64,000 nucleotides of DNA, taken from contig NZ_LDCP01000003.1 of NCBI RefSeq assembly GCF_001021555.1, positions 310,001 to 374,000 on the forward strand. Reading direction: 5' to 3'. The notes beneath the pieces were generated by a model. It was not told where the DNA came from, made no database searches, and worked only from the letters and a program-made list of their open reading frames with translations. Every line of letters begins with the position of its first letter. Position 1 is the stretch's first letter. The DNA is from Aurantiacibacter marinus (GTDB taxonomy: Bacteria > Pseudomonadota > Alphaproteobacteria > Sphingomonadales > Sphingomonadaceae). Below are positions 44,212 to 54,223 of the stretch, one piece after another. Made by a program: the position numbers and the translations under genes.

Positions 44212-46413
44212 TCAGCCTCGCTGGACACTGACCTGCAGGAATTGCGGCGTGCTTCTGGGTTTGTCTGCGTCGCCAATCTGAAGGGGGTAATTGCCCGGGG
44301 GAAGGGCAGCCAACGGCATTCCGGCTGCCGCCAGTGCATAGGGTGATACCCTGTGACGGGTCACAAGTCCGCCAGCGCCATCACTGACCAGCGGTTCTTC
44401 GAATTCAACGCCGATCATCGCATCCTGCGTGCGGCGAACGCGGGACACCACCAATTGCCCACCGCCAAGATCAAGCACAAGCCCCGCACCCAGCGGAACG
44501 CCTACCAGGCCTTCGATCCTTGATCCCGTTTGTGATAAATCGCGCATCACCGCGTCATAGCGGTGGTCTTCGTGAATAATGCCGATGCGGCGGAAAACCG
44601 AACGTCGTTCCGGGCGGTAGGTTTCTGGTCCGGCCGGTTCGATAAGGAAGCCGCCACTGGCGATCTGGCCGAGGATCTCAGCTTGTGGGCGGGCTTTGGA
44701 ATAGATCCACCCCTGGATGTATTTCGCGCCTTTTTCGCACACCAGATGAAACTGGTCGAAGGCTTCTACGCCCTCAACTGTCACTTCCATCCCCAGCGCT
44801 TCGGACAAGCCTATAATCGCGGTGATTATCTTGGCGCTGTTTTCATTCTTCTGGGTGCAGGTGTCGACGAAGCTCTTGTCCACCTTGATCTTGTCGAACG
44901 GAGCATTGCGTAAATAGCTGAGCGAGGAATACCCGGTCCCGAAGTCATCAAGGGCTAGTCGCACACCGATCTTTTTCAGCGTCTTGAATGTGGCTGTTGT
45001 GGCGTCTGTGTCCCCCATGAACACTGTTTCGGTAAGCTCCAGCTCCAGACGGTCGGGGGTAATGCCCGTTTCTGCCAGAACTTGTGTCACAACCGCGGGG
45101 AAACCCTTGTTACAGAATTGCTTGGCGGAAACATTCACCGCAAGCCGGATGTTTTCCGGCCATTCAAGCGCATCCCGGCAGGATTGCTGCAAAGCCCATT
45201 GGCCAAGTTGATTGATGAGATCTGTTTCTTCGGCTGCCGGAATGAAGACGCCGGGGCTGACATGGCCGCGTTCAGGGTGTTCCCAACGCATCAGCGCCTC
45301 AAACCCGACAACAGCGTGATCCTTCGTTCGGACAACGGGCTGGTAATGCATCTGCAGCTGGCCGTTTGCCAGTGCTTCGCGCAGATCATCCAGCAGCAGC
45401 TGGCGTTCCTGCTCAACGTCTTTCAGATCCGCCGAATAAAAGCGATAGGTGCCCCGTCCGCTGTTCTTTGCGGCATACAGAGCCAGATCGGCGTTGTGGA
45501 TGATCTCGTCGGCTTCAATGCCGTCATAGGGGGCAACAGAGATGCCAACCGATGCTCCGATGATCGCTCGTTTTCCGTCAATCTGATAGGGCGACGTGAG
45601 CATCTGGATGATCTTGTCCGCCAGATCTCCCAATCTGCCGCGATCATCCTCGTCCAGCAGGATGATCTGGAATTCATCACCTCCCAGGCGTCCGATCTCG
45701 GCTTTGCTGCCAATGATGGCAGTCAGACGATCCGCGACCTGTCGCAACAGATCATCGCCCGCCTGATGGCCCATCATGTCGTTGACCTGTTTGAACTTGT
45801 CGAGGTCCAGCATCATCAGCGCGCAAGACCGTTTGGCAGACCTGAAGGCTGAGAGAGTGCTTTCCAGCTTGCGGTTCATGCGATGCCGGTTCGCAAGACC
45901 TGTCAGCGAGTCATACTCCGCCAGACGCGAATCCTCCCGCTGACGCTGATAGGCGGTGGTGATGTTCTTGGCGCTGCCGCGATATCCCAGAAACTTGCCG
46001 CCTTCGTCGAATTTGGGGTGGCCTGAGAGGGCCCACCAGCGCTCGGCACCACTTTTTTGCGCTGCTTCCTTGATCAGCCGCACCGGCAGTTCGACAATCT
46101 TGTTACGCATTTTAAGTTGGAAGTTGAGCGGCCTGTCAGATCGTTCGCCGTTCTCCGGGTCTATCTCGAACAATTCGATCAGGGGATGATCGACCAGCTG
46201 GCCAACGCCTTCATCAAGCTCACCGTCAGCGCTAGGCGAAAAATAGATGAGGTGATCGTCCTTGTCAGTCGCCCAGATCCAGGAAATCCCTGTCTGCTCG
46301 AAATCGTCCAGTATCTCCAGCCGGCGCACCGTGTCGTCGGCGGAAATAACCCGCGAGGTTCCCCGGGGAGCATTGCCCCGTCCAAACCCTTTGAGAAGAC
46401 CACTGACTGTCAT
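44212..46413 (-). CDS. PAS-GGDEF-EAL-PilZ cyclic-di-GMP protein
   Basis: A 733-residue soluble signalling protein: PAS-like sensor (about 32-155), GGDEF (244-248 intact), EAL (372-374 intact, with DDFGTGYSSL later) and a C-terminal PilZ-like domain with RxxxR (RPERRSVFRR) and DLSQTGSRIEG. It could make, degrade and sense c-di-GMP. No membrane helix is evident. A terminator follows and a CtrA-like site lies upstream. Confidence 0.9.
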   Translation of the reverse strand: MTVSGLLKGFGRGNAPRGTSRVISADDTVRRLEILDDFEQTGISWIWATDKDDHLIYFSPSADGELDEGVGQLVDHPLIELFEIDPENGERSDRPLNFQLKMRNKIVELPVRLIKEAAQKSGAERWWALSGHPKFDEGGKFLGYRGSAKNITTAYQRQREDSRLAEYDSLTGLANRHRMNRKLESTLSAFRSAKRSCALMMLDLDKFKQVNDMMGHQAGDDLLRQVADRLTAIIGSKAEIGRLGGDEFQIILLDEDDRGRLGDLADKIIQMLTSPYQIDGKRAIIGASVGISVAPYDGIEADEIIHNADLALYAAKNSGRGTYRFYSADLKDVEQERQLLLDDLREALANGQLQMHYQPVVRTKDHAVVGFEALMRWEHPERGHVSPGVFIPAAEETDLINQLGQWALQQSCRDALEWPENIRLAVNVSAKQFCNKGFPAVVTQVLAETGITPDRLELELTETVFMGDTDATTATFKTLKKIGVRLALDDFGTGYSSLSYLRNAPFDKIKVDKSFVDTCTQKNENSAKIITAIIGLSEALGMEVTVEGVEAFDQFHLVCEKGAKYIQGWIYSKARPQAEILGQIASGGFLIEPAGPETYRPERRSVFRRIGIIHEDHRYDAVMRDLSQTGSRIEGLVGVPLGAGLVLDLGGGQLVVSRVRRTQDAMIGVEFEEPLVSDGAGGLVTRHRVSPYALAAAGMPLAALPPGNYPLQIGDADKPRSTPQFLQVSVQRG

Positions 46414-46536
46414 GTACCGTCCTGGTTGCTGCGCCTAGACCGATTAATCCGGCTTTTCACGATGCAGCTATGCCAGAAGTTTGGTTACCAACGCGCTAAC
46501 GGTTACAGTTTTTTTGCCTGTCCAGACGAAAGCAAA

Positions 46537-47757
46537 CTAGGCAGCTTTGCGTAATTCCAGCTCCAGCCGGTCCCAAATTTCCACCAGGGCATTGGTCAAT
46601 TCGACCATCATGGCTTCGGTATGCGCGGGGCCAGGCGTAAAACGCAGCCGCTCCGTGCCGCGGGGAACGGTCGGGTAATTGATCGGCTGCACATAGGCGC
46701 CGTATTCAGCCAGCAGGATATCGCTGATCTTCTTCGCCCGCACAGGGTCACCGACCATCAGCGGCACGATATGCGTCGTCGATTCCATTACCGGAAGACC
46801 AGCTTCGCGCATGTGACGCTTGAGCGATGCCGCGTTCGCTTGCTGCGCGTCGCGTTCATCGCTGCAACCTTTCAAGTGACGAACAGAGGCCAGAACGCCA
46901 GCGACCAGCACCGGGCTGAGAGATGTGGTGAAGATGAAGCCGGGCGCATAGGAACGGATGCAATCGATTACCTTGCGGCTGGACGCCACATAACCGCCCA
47001 TCACACCGAATGCCTTGCCCAGCGTGCCTTCGATCAGGTCAAGCCTGTCAGCCGCATCGTCGCGTTCCGAAATGCCGCCACCGCGCGCGCCATACATCCC
47101 CACGGCGTGCACTTCATCGACATAGGTAAGAGCATTGTACTTGTCGGCCAGATCGCAAATCGCATGGATCGGCGCGACATCGCCGTCCATGGAATATACG
47201 CTTTCGAAAGCGATCAGTTTTGGCGCCGCTTCATCCTCTGCCGCCAGCAACTCTTCCAGATGGGCAAGATCATTGTGGCGGAAAACGCGCTTTTCGCAGC
47301 CGGAATTGCGAATGCCGGCAATCATGCTGGCGTGATTGAGCTCATCCGAGAATATCACGCATCCGGGGAGCAGCTTGGCCAAGGTGGAAAGCGTTGCGTC
47401 GTTGGAGACATATCCGCTGGTGAAAAGTAGCGCGGCTTCCTTGCCGTGCAGATCGGCAAGCTCATTCTCAAGCTGGATATGGTAATGGGTGTTGCCACCG
47501 ATATTGCGCGTGCCGCCGGATCCGGCACCTACATCGTGCAGCGCTTCTTCCATTGCCTCTACCACCTTGGGGTGCTGGCCCATGGTAAGGTAATCGTTGG
47601 AACACCAGACGGTGATCGGCTTGGGTCCGTTATGCCCGGCAAAGCAGCGTGCATTCGGAAACGCGCCCTTGTTGCGCAAGATGTCGATGAACACGCGGTA
47701 GCGGCCTTCGGAATGAAGCCGGTCGATTGCCTGGTCGAAGATCTGGTCGTAATTCAC
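46537..47757 (-). CDS. hemA: 5-aminolevulinate synthase
   Basis: PLP enzyme condensing glycine and succinyl-CoA, the first step of heme synthesis by the C4 route typical of alphaproteobacteria. The protein (about 406 residues) has [20 protein letters not shown] and the Schiff-base lysine in [15 protein letters not shown] 47757 gives the family-like start [10 protein letters not shown]; a TTG at 47823 would add 22 residues with no obvious family match. Confidence 0.93.
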   Translation of the reverse strand: MNYDQIFDQAIDRLHSEGRYRVFIDILRNKGAFPNARCFAGHNGPKPITVWCSNDYLTMGQHPKVVEAMEEALHDVGAGSGGTRNIGGNTHYHIQLENELADLHGKEAALLFTSGYVSNDATLSTLAKLLPGCVIFSDELNHASMIAGIRNSGCEKRVFRHNDLAHLEELLAAEDEAAPKLIAFESVYSMDGDVAPIHAICDLADKYNALTYVDEVHAVGMYGARGGGISERDDAADRLDLIEGTLGKAFGVMGGYVASSRKVIDCIRSYAPGFIFTTSLSPVLVAGVLASVRHLKGCSDERDAQQANAASLKRHMREAGLPVMESTTHIVPLMVGDPVRAKKISDILLAEYGAYVQPINYPTVPRGTERLRFTPGPAHTEAMMVELTNALVEIWDRLELELRKAA

Positions 47758-47878
47758 AACATCCGCCCGCGCTGCGCCGCGCCCCAAGGCAAAACGGCGT
47801 TCTGTTGCGGGCGACTTAGTCAATTGCAGCGTCCGTTTGAAGAGCGAAGTTTGCGAGGGATTCGCAACAGCTGCATCG

Positions 47879-48673
47879 CTAGAGGGAAGCTACCGTCCTA
47901 AGCCCGTAAGAGAAAACGGCTGCAGAAAGCGCAGGATCGACCGGCCCTGTTACAATAGCGCTGTCATCGCGGTCTCGCCCGAACTCCTGCCCGATGGTCA
48001 AAGACCGGATTCGGCGGGCGATTCCTTCCGCTCCGTGAACGAAAGAAATATCGGGGCCCATCGCGGCGCGCAGTTCGTCGGCCAGCAGCGGGAAATGTGT
48101 ACAGGCCAGTACGACTGTATCTATTGCTTCACCGCCAGCTTGCGTGCGCAAGCCCGCGACCGCCTTGGCGAAAACGGCATCATCGGGCCTGCCGCCGCGC
48201 AGTTTGGTTTCGGCGGCGCCTACCAATTCCGGCGCGGCGTAGCGGATCAGTCGTTTGTCTGCGGCAAATTGCGCTTCGAGATCATCGACGTAAGACTGCC
48301 GGATTGTCGCGGCAGTTCCCAAAAGGCCGATCGTTCCGGTCCTGGTGATGACAGCGGCGGGCTTGATCGCGGGGACTGTGCCGACAATCGGAACCTGCAA
48401 GACCGACCTTACCATCCCAAGCGCGATGGTAGAGGCCGTGTTGCAGGCGATGCAGATCAGGCGCGGTGCATAACGCTCACTCATGCGGCCAAGCAGGCCC
48501 GCAACACGTGCAGCAATTTCCGCCTCGGTCTTCTCGCCATAAGGCAGGCCAGCTGTATCAGCAGCGTAGATGATCGGCGCATCGGGCACCGCCTTGCGCA
48601 CTTCCTCAAGTACCGACAGCCCGCCAAGGCCCGAATCGAACAACAGGATTGGTGAAGATGGTAGAATGTCCAT
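47879..48673 (-). CDS. murI: Glutamate racemase
   Basis: Makes D-glutamate for peptidoglycan. About 264 residues with both catalytic cysteines, in IACNTAST and [10 protein letters not shown], and the [10 protein letters not shown] start. ATG 48673 fits the family; a TTG at 48712 would add 13 residues. Divergent from plsY. Confidence 0.92.
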   Translation of the reverse strand: MDILPSSPILLFDSGLGGLSVLEEVRKAVPDAPIIYAADTAGLPYGEKTEAEIAARVAGLLGRMSERYAPRLICIACNTASTIALGMVRSVLQVPIVGTVPAIKPAAVITRTGTIGLLGTAATIRQSYVDDLEAQFAADKRLIRYAAPELVGAAETKLRGGRPDDAVFAKAVAGLRTQAGGEAIDTVVLACTHFPLLADELRAAMGPDISFVHGAEGIARRIRSLTIGQEFGRDRDDSAIVTGPVDPALSAAVFSYGLRTVASL

Positions 48674-48757
48674 GCGGCTGCGGCGGTTATCGCGTTCATC
48701 CACTTTGGACAAGTTTGTGCTTTCCCAAGGCTCTGACCAGAGGCTAGGGATTGCAGC

Positions 48758-49369
48758 ATGGATTACGCTCTTGCATTGCTGATCGGGTATTTGTCCGGTT
48801 CCATTCCTTTCGGCCTTCTGCTGGCTATGGCAGCGGGGAAAGGCGACATCCGCTCCATCGGATCAGGCAATATCGGCGCGACCAACGTCTTGCGCACAGG
48901 CAGCAAGTGGCTGGCGGCTGCGACATTGCTCCTCGATTTTGCCAAGGGGTTTGTTCCGGTTTACTTCGCCTGGACGTTGTTTCCCGGCACACCGGACGCG
49001 CCGCTCTGGTATCCTATGCCGGTCGAACTGGCTGCGCTGGGCGCTGTGCTGGGGCATTGTTTTCCAGTCTGGCTGAAGTTCAGGGGCGGGAAGGGCGTTG
49101 CCACGAATGCGGGCGTCACCTTCGCGCTAGCATGGCCGCTGGGCGTCGTTTACGCATTGGTGTGGATCGCCGTGCTGGCGATTTTCCGCATCAGTTCAGT
49201 TGCGGGGATGAGCGCGGTGGCGGCTGTTGCCATTGCTGCGGTTGCGATGGGATTCTGGTCAATCGCCGGAGTGCTGATCGTTATCGCAGTGCTGATCATC
49301 TGGCTGCACCGCGCCAATATCTCCCGCCTGATGAAGGGTGAGGAACCGAGGGTCGGCAGCAAGAAGTGA
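48758..49369 (+). CDS. plsY: Glycerol-3-phosphate acyltransferase PlsY
   Basis: Acyl-phosphate-dependent acyltransferase of phospholipid synthesis. The 203-residue membrane protein has GYLSGSIPFG, GSGNIGATNVLRTG and FRGGKGVATNAG loops, the three PlsY motifs. The stop overlaps dprA by GTGA, a common plsY-dprA pairing. Confidence 0.95.
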   Translation: MDYALALLIGYLSGSIPFGLLLAMAAGKGDIRSIGSGNIGATNVLRTGSKWLAAATLLLDFAKGFVPVYFAWTLFPGTPDAPLWYPMPVELAALGAVLGHCFPVWLKFRGGKGVATNAGVTFALAWPLGVVYALVWIAVLAIFRISSVAGMSAVAAVAIAAVAMGFWSIAGVLIVIAVLIIWLHRANISRLMKGEEPRVGSKK

Positions 49370-50466
49370 ACGAGACAAAGCTGACACAGGACGAGGCATT
49401 TGCCCGCATCAGGCTGCTGCGCTCCGCCAATATCGGCCCCGTCAGCTATGCGCAATTGCTGCGCCGGTTCGGCACTGCGATTGAGGCGCTGGAGGCCTTG
49501 CCAGACCTGGCGGCGCGCGGTGCCAAACGCAATTACACTCCCGCCGCGCGGAACCGGATTGAAAGCGAGATTGCCGCCGCCCGCAAAGCTGGTGCTCGGT
49601 ATGTTTTCCACGATATGCCTGAATATCCCGCGCTGCTGGCACAGATGGACAGCGCACCGCCAATTATCACCGTGCGCGGTGACATGGCGCTGGCGAGCAA
49701 GCCCTGCGTGGCCATGGTCGGTGCGCGCAATGCCTCTGCCGCTGCGGTGAAGCTGGCGCGCGATTTCGCACGGGCACTGGGCGAAGGCGGTTTTACGGTA
49801 GTGTCGGGCTTGGCGCGCGGCATCGACGGCGCCTGCCATGAAGGATCCATGCCGCACACCATCGGCGTGATCGCCAGCGGCATAGACATCGCCTATCCGC
49901 CGCAGCACACCAAACTTCAGGAACAGATCGCCAATGACGCGCTGCTGATCGCGGAAGAAGCGCCGGGCACAGAGCCGCGCGGACAGCATTTCCCGAAGCG
50001 CAACCGCATCATCGCAGGGCTCGCGATGGGAACGCTCGTGGTGGAGGCCGCACCCAAGTCCGGCTCGCTTATCACCGCGCGGCTGGCTGGCGAGGCGGGG
50101 CGCGAAGTCATGGCGATCCCCGGTAGCCCACTCGAAGCGCGCAGCCATGGCTGTAATCACCTGATCCGCGAAGGTGCCATGCTGGTGCAGGAACCGGATG
50201 ACGTGATCGAATTGCTCTCAGGTTTTGACGGCGTACCGCGCTCGTCATTTCGCGAAACTACGTCTGCATGCGATTATTCGACTGAAGACATGACCGGGGC
50301 AGAGTCCGCCGATGTTGAAAGCCTGCTTACCAACGCGCCCGTTTCTGTGGACGAACTGATCCGGCAATCGTGTGAAAGCGCGGGGGCTGTGCAAATGGCG
50401 CTGCTGGAGCTTGAGATCGCAGGACGTTTGGTGAGACATGCCGCGGGGCGGGTCAGCCTTTGCTGA
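49366..50466 (+). CDS. dprA: DNA processing protein DprA
   Basis: Loads RecA on incoming single strands during natural transformation. The 366-residue protein has an N-terminal helical part, the Rossmann core with SGLARGIDGACH and FPKRNRIIAGLA, and a C-terminal winged helix. GTG start overlaps plsY by four bases. No other competence genes are in the window. Confidence 0.92.
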   Translation: MNETKLTQDEAFARIRLLRSANIGPVSYAQLLRRFGTAIEALEALPDLAARGAKRNYTPAARNRIESEIAAARKAGARYVFHDMPEYPALLAQMDSAPPIITVRGDMALASKPCVAMVGARNASAAAVKLARDFARALGEGGFTVVSGLARGIDGACHEGSMPHTIGVIASGIDIAYPPQHTKLQEQIANDALLIAEEAPGTEPRGQHFPKRNRIIAGLAMGTLVVEAAPKSGSLITARLAGEAGREVMAIPGSPLEARSHGCNHLIREGAMLVQEPDDVIELLSGFDGVPRSSFRETTSACDYSTEDMTGAESADVESLLTNAPVSVDELIRQSCESAGAVQMALLELEIAGRLVRHAAGRVSLC

Positions 50467-50631
50467 GATCGAATTTTGCCGCATGCCCATCTGCTGGGCT
50501 TCAGACTCACGCTCCCCAGAACAATCGAAGTCACTTGACCTGAAGCCTCCGCACAATCATCGGCTTGACGTATCCCGTGAAGGCTCCACCCTCGCGCACA
50601 CGTACACACGTAAGGGACTGACTTCACCACT

Positions 50632-53214
50632 ATGCAACTTGTCATCGTAGAATCGCCGGCCAAGGCAAAGACCATCGAGAAATATCTGGGCAAGGACTTC
50701 AAGGTCCTCGCATCCTACGGCCACGTTCGCGATCTGCCGCCCAAGGATGGCAGCGTGCGGCCGGACGAAGATTTCGAGATGGACTGGGAAGTCTATTCCG
50801 ACAAACGCAACCGCGAACAGGTGAAGGCAATCGCCGATGCGGCGAAGAAGTCCACCCGCCTCATCCTCGCGACCGACCCTGACCGCGAAGGCGAGGCGAT
50901 AAGCTGGCACGTGCTGGAGTTGCTCAAGAAGAAGAAGGCCCTCCCCGAAAAGGTCGACCGCGTCACTTTCAACGCTATCACCAAGGCCGCTGTGACGGAG
51001 GCGATGACCAAACCGCGCGGGCTCGATACCGATCTGATCGACGCCTATCTCGGCCGCCGCGCGCTGGATTATCTGTTCGGCTTCACGCTCAGCCCGGTGC
51101 TGTGGCGCAAGCTGCCCGGTGCAAAATCGGCTGGCCGTGTCCAATCCGTCGCGCTGCGCCTGATTTGTGAGCGGGAGCGGGAAATCGAGGTCTTCAATCC
51201 GCAGGAATACTGGTCCGTTACCGCCAAGATGGAGCATGACGGCACCGCCTTTGATGCACGGCTTGTGCGTTTCGACGGCCAGAAACTCGAACGCCTGACC
51301 ATCGGCGAAAAAGGCATGGCCGATGCTGCCAAGTCTGCCGTGGAGCAGGGACGCTTTACGGTCGAGGATGTCGAGACCAAGCCGCTGAAGCGCAGCCCGG
51401 CACCGCCTTTCACCACTTCCACACTGCAACAGGAGGCCGCGCGCAAACTCGGCTATTCCGCCAGCCACACCATGAGGTGTGCGCAGTCGCTGTATGAAGC
51501 GGGCGCGATCACTTATATGCGTACCGACGGCGTGGGCATGGATATGAGCGCAATTCTGGCCTGTCGCGATGCCATCGATGCGCGGTATGATACCCAGTAC
51601 AAGCCGGAAAAACCACGCTTTTACAAGACGAAGGCAAAGAATGCTCAGGAAGCGCACGAAGCCATTCGGCCGACAGATTTCCGCAAGGATCGCGCCGGTT
51701 CGGGCGACGAGGCAAAGCTGTATGATCTGATCTTCAAGCGCGCCATGGCCAGCCAGATGGCGACTGCCCAGCTTGAACGCACCACGATCACAATGCGCGA
51801 CCCGACTGGCAAGCATGAATTGCGCGCAACCGGACAGGTCGTCAAATTCCCCGGCTTCCTGGCGGTGTATTCCGAAAGCTTCGACGATGCGGCCGACGGG
51901 GATGACGACAATTTGCTCCCCATCATTCGCAAAGGCGACGCGCCTGCAAAGAAGGATGTGGAAGCGATCCAGCATTTCACCCAGCCACCGCCGCGCTTTT
52001 CCGAGGCATCGCTGGTAAAGCGGCTGGAAGAACTGGGCATTGGCCGTCCTTCCACTTACGCCTCGACCATCCAGACCTTGCGTGACCGTGATTACGTGAG
52101 GGTGGAGAAAAACCGCTTCTTTGCAGAGGATTCCGGCAGGCTCCTCACAGCATTTCTTGAGCGTTTCTTCCCCATTTATGTCGCCTATGACTTCACCGCG
52201 AGCATGGAAGACGAACTGGACGAAGTCAGTGGCGGGCGGGCCCAATACAAAACGTTGCTCGAAAACTTCTGGCGCGATTTTAAGCCGAAGAGCGACGAGG
52301 TGATGGAACGCCAACCTTCGGAAGTGACCGAGGTGCTGGACGAATTCCTCGCCGACTTCCTGTTCCCCGAACGTGAAGATGGTGAAAAGCCGCGCTTCTG
52401 CCCGCTGTGTGCGGAGCAGGGCCGTGATGGCGGTGAACTGCATTTGCGCGGTGGCCGGTTCGGCGCATTCATCGGCTGCGTGAACTATCCGGAATGCAAC
52501 TTCCGCCGCAAATTCGGCCAGCCCGGCAGCGAAGATGGTTCCGACGATGGCAAGATGGGCGATCACCCGGAAACCGGCGAGCCGATCGAGCGCAAGTCGG
52601 GCCGTTTCGGCCCCTATGTGCAGATGGGCGAGGGCAAGGAAGCCAAGCGCGCCTCCATCCCGAAGGACGTGGACGATTTCGACATCGAATGGGCGGCCAA
52701 ACTGCTCGATCTGCCGCGCATCATCGGACAGCATCCCGAAACCGGCAAGGATATCGAAGCGGCCATCGGTCGTTACGGCCCGTATCTGCGGCATGACGGC
52801 AAATATGCGAAGCTTTCCAGCACGCAGGATGTGTTCGACACGGGCATGAATGCGGCCGTCACGCTGCTGGCAGAAGCTGCCAATCGCAAGGGCGGCGCGC
52901 GGGGTGCCCGTGAACCCTTGAAGGTACTCGGCAAGACCGAGGCAGGGGACGATGTGAAGCTGATGGAAGGCCGCTACGGCCCCTACATCACCGATGGCAA
53001 CGTCAACGCGACCATCCCGAAGGACAAGGACAAGGATGCGCTGACGCTGGAAGAGGCGCTGGTCATGATCGCAGAAAAAGCCGCGAAAGGACCCGTAAAA
53101 AAGAAGCGCAAGGCACCGGCGAAAAAGAAGCCAGCAGCGAAGAAAAAGGCACCTGCGAAGAAGAAAGCTGCGGCCAAGAAGGCGGCGCCTGAAACAAAGG
53201 CGGAGGAAGCCTGA
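50632..53214 (+). CDS. topA: DNA topoisomerase I
   Basis: Type IA topoisomerase, 860 residues: TOPRIM (VIVESPAKAKTIEKYLG), cleavage core with active-site Tyr295 in ITYMRTDG, one C4 zinc motif (FCPLC...GCVNYPEC), several topoisomerase C-terminal repeats (KSGRFGPYVQMG-type), and a Lys/Ala-rich tail of about 35 residues. It is preceded by 165 bases without a clear promoter and overlaps the next gene by one base. Confidence 0.96.
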   Translation: MQLVIVESPAKAKTIEKYLGKDFKVLASYGHVRDLPPKDGSVRPDEDFEMDWEVYSDKRNREQVKAIADAAKKSTRLILATDPDREGEAISWHVLELLKKKKALPEKVDRVTFNAITKAAVTEAMTKPRGLDTDLIDAYLGRRALDYLFGFTLSPVLWRKLPGAKSAGRVQSVALRLICEREREIEVFNPQEYWSVTAKMEHDGTAFDARLVRFDGQKLERLTIGEKGMADAAKSAVEQGRFTVEDVETKPLKRSPAPPFTTSTLQQEAARKLGYSASHTMRCAQSLYEAGAITYMRTDGVGMDMSAILACRDAIDARYDTQYKPEKPRFYKTKAKNAQEAHEAIRPTDFRKDRAGSGDEAKLYDLIFKRAMASQMATAQLERTTITMRDPTGKHELRATGQVVKFPGFLAVYSESFDDAADGDDDNLLPIIRKGDAPAKKDVEAIQHFTQPPPRFSEASLVKRLEELGIGRPSTYASTIQTLRDRDYVRVEKNRFFAEDSGRLLTAFLERFFPIYVAYDFTASMEDELDEVSGGRAQYKTLLENFWRDFKPKSDEVMERQPSEVTEVLDEFLADFLFPEREDGEKPRFCPLCAEQGRDGGELHLRGGRFGAFIGCVNYPECNFRRKFGQPGSEDGSDDGKMGDHPETGEPIERKSGRFGPYVQMGEGKEAKRASIPKDVDDFDIEWAAKLLDLPRIIGQHPETGKDIEAAIGRYGPYLRHDGKYAKLSSTQDVFDTGMNAAVTLLAEAANRKGGARGAREPLKVLGKTEAGDDVKLMEGRYGPYITDGNVNATIPKDKDKDALTLEEALVMIAEKAAKGPVKKKRKAPAKKKPAAKKKAPAKKKAAAKKAAPETKAEEA

Positions 53215-53396
53215 TGGGCAAGGAAAATTTCGAGCGGCACAAGCAGCCATGGAATGGCGAGGAAGCGGGCAAGCTGAAACTGCTCGCTTCCAAGGGGCAA
53301 GGTCTTAAGCAGATCGCCAAGGCGCTGAATCGAAGCGAGGAATCGACGCGCGATTTCGCCAAAAAGAACAAGATTGCAGTGGTCAAAAAGCGTTGA
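53214..53396 (+). CDS. Small helix-turn-helix-like protein
   Basis: A 60-residue basic protein with a possible helix-turn-helix (GQGLKQIAKALNRSEESTRDFAKK). The start shares one base with the topA stop and its own stop overlaps the next start, so it lies in a tight topA operon. Function unknown; DNA binding is plausible. Confidence 0.72.
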   Translation: MGKENFERHKQPWNGEEAGKLKLLASKGQGLKQIAKALNRSEESTRDFAKKNKIAVVKKR

Positions 53397-54223
53397 GCAG
53401 TCGCGGTTGGTCAGATCGCCCTGTCGTGGCCCGCGCGTTACGGATGGCGGGACTTGCTTTTCTTGGCCTTCTCGCGGCGTGCACAACACATCATCAGAAT
53501 GTTTTCAGAGACACAGCGCAAAGGCCGCTTGTTGTCCTGAAGCTGGATGATTTCCGCGCAAATACTTCGACCAACCCGGGCTGGGAGCAGGCGTTCGTTT
53601 TCCTCAACGAAAATGATGTGACGGCCTCGATCGGAGTCATCGGCGACGGTCTTGAGGACCCTGCTCCAGATGCGATAGCTTGGCTGCGCGGCCAGCAAGC
53701 TCTCGGGAACGAGCTTTGGAATCACGGGTACTGCCATTGCCGATCAGGTACTGGCGAGGATGAGGTGAGGGAATTCCGATACTCTGGATTTGCCACGCAA
53801 CTGGACGGTCTGCGACGCACACAAGAGCTCGCTCAACAGCACTTCGGGGCACCATTTGCCGCGTTCGGAGCCCCCTATAACAGCACAGATGAAGATACAT
53901 CCCGTGCTCTTGATCAGACGACCGGAATAGCGATCTGGATGTTCAAGGACACGGACGACGAACGCGTTCCCAGCGCGCTGGTCCAATTGCGCCGAATACC
54001 GGGGCTCGGCCTCGAGGACCCGGTCCATGAGCCAGATTTTGATAGCTTTCTGGCCGGCTTTGAAGCCGCGTCGCCTGCAGATGTCCTGGTGCTTCAGGGC
54101 CATCCACAAAGCTGGGTGCAAGATCCCCTTAGATTTGAGGAATTTCAGCGTATCATTCGCTTCCTGATTGCTGAGAATGCCCGATTTCTGACACCATCAG
54201 AGGCCGCTGCCCTGCCGCGTTAG
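53393..54223 (+). CDS. Polysaccharide deacetylase-like lipoprotein
   Basis: A 276-residue protein with lipobox LAAC (GLAFLGLLAACTT), the LKLDDF acidic start and NELWNHGYCH His-x3-His region of NodB-type metal deacetylases, then FGAPYN. Whether it is active is uncertain. TTG 53393 overlaps the small upstream gene by four bases; GTG 53426 or ATG 53444 are alternative starts that would keep or trim the signal peptide. Confidence 0.75.
   Translation: MSSRGWSDRPVVARALRMAGLAFLGLLAACTTHHQNVFRDTAQRPLVVLKLDDFRANTSTNPGWEQAFVFLNENDVTASIGVIGDGLEDPAPDAIAWLRGQQALGNELWNHGYCHCRSGTGEDEVREFRYSGFATQLDGLRRTQELAQQHFGAPFAAFGAPYNSTDEDTSRALDQTTGIAIWMFKDTDDERVPSALVQLRRIPGLGLEDPVHEPDFDSFLAGFEAASPADVLVLQGHPQSWVQDPLRFEEFQRIIRFLIAENARFLTPSEAAALPR

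Noticed and set aside
50557-53250. 897-codon open frame on the minus strand opposite topA
   Set aside because: It is antisense to a complete, motif-rich topoisomerase I; high G/C third positions on the plus strand suppress stops opposite. The translation has no recognisable domain.
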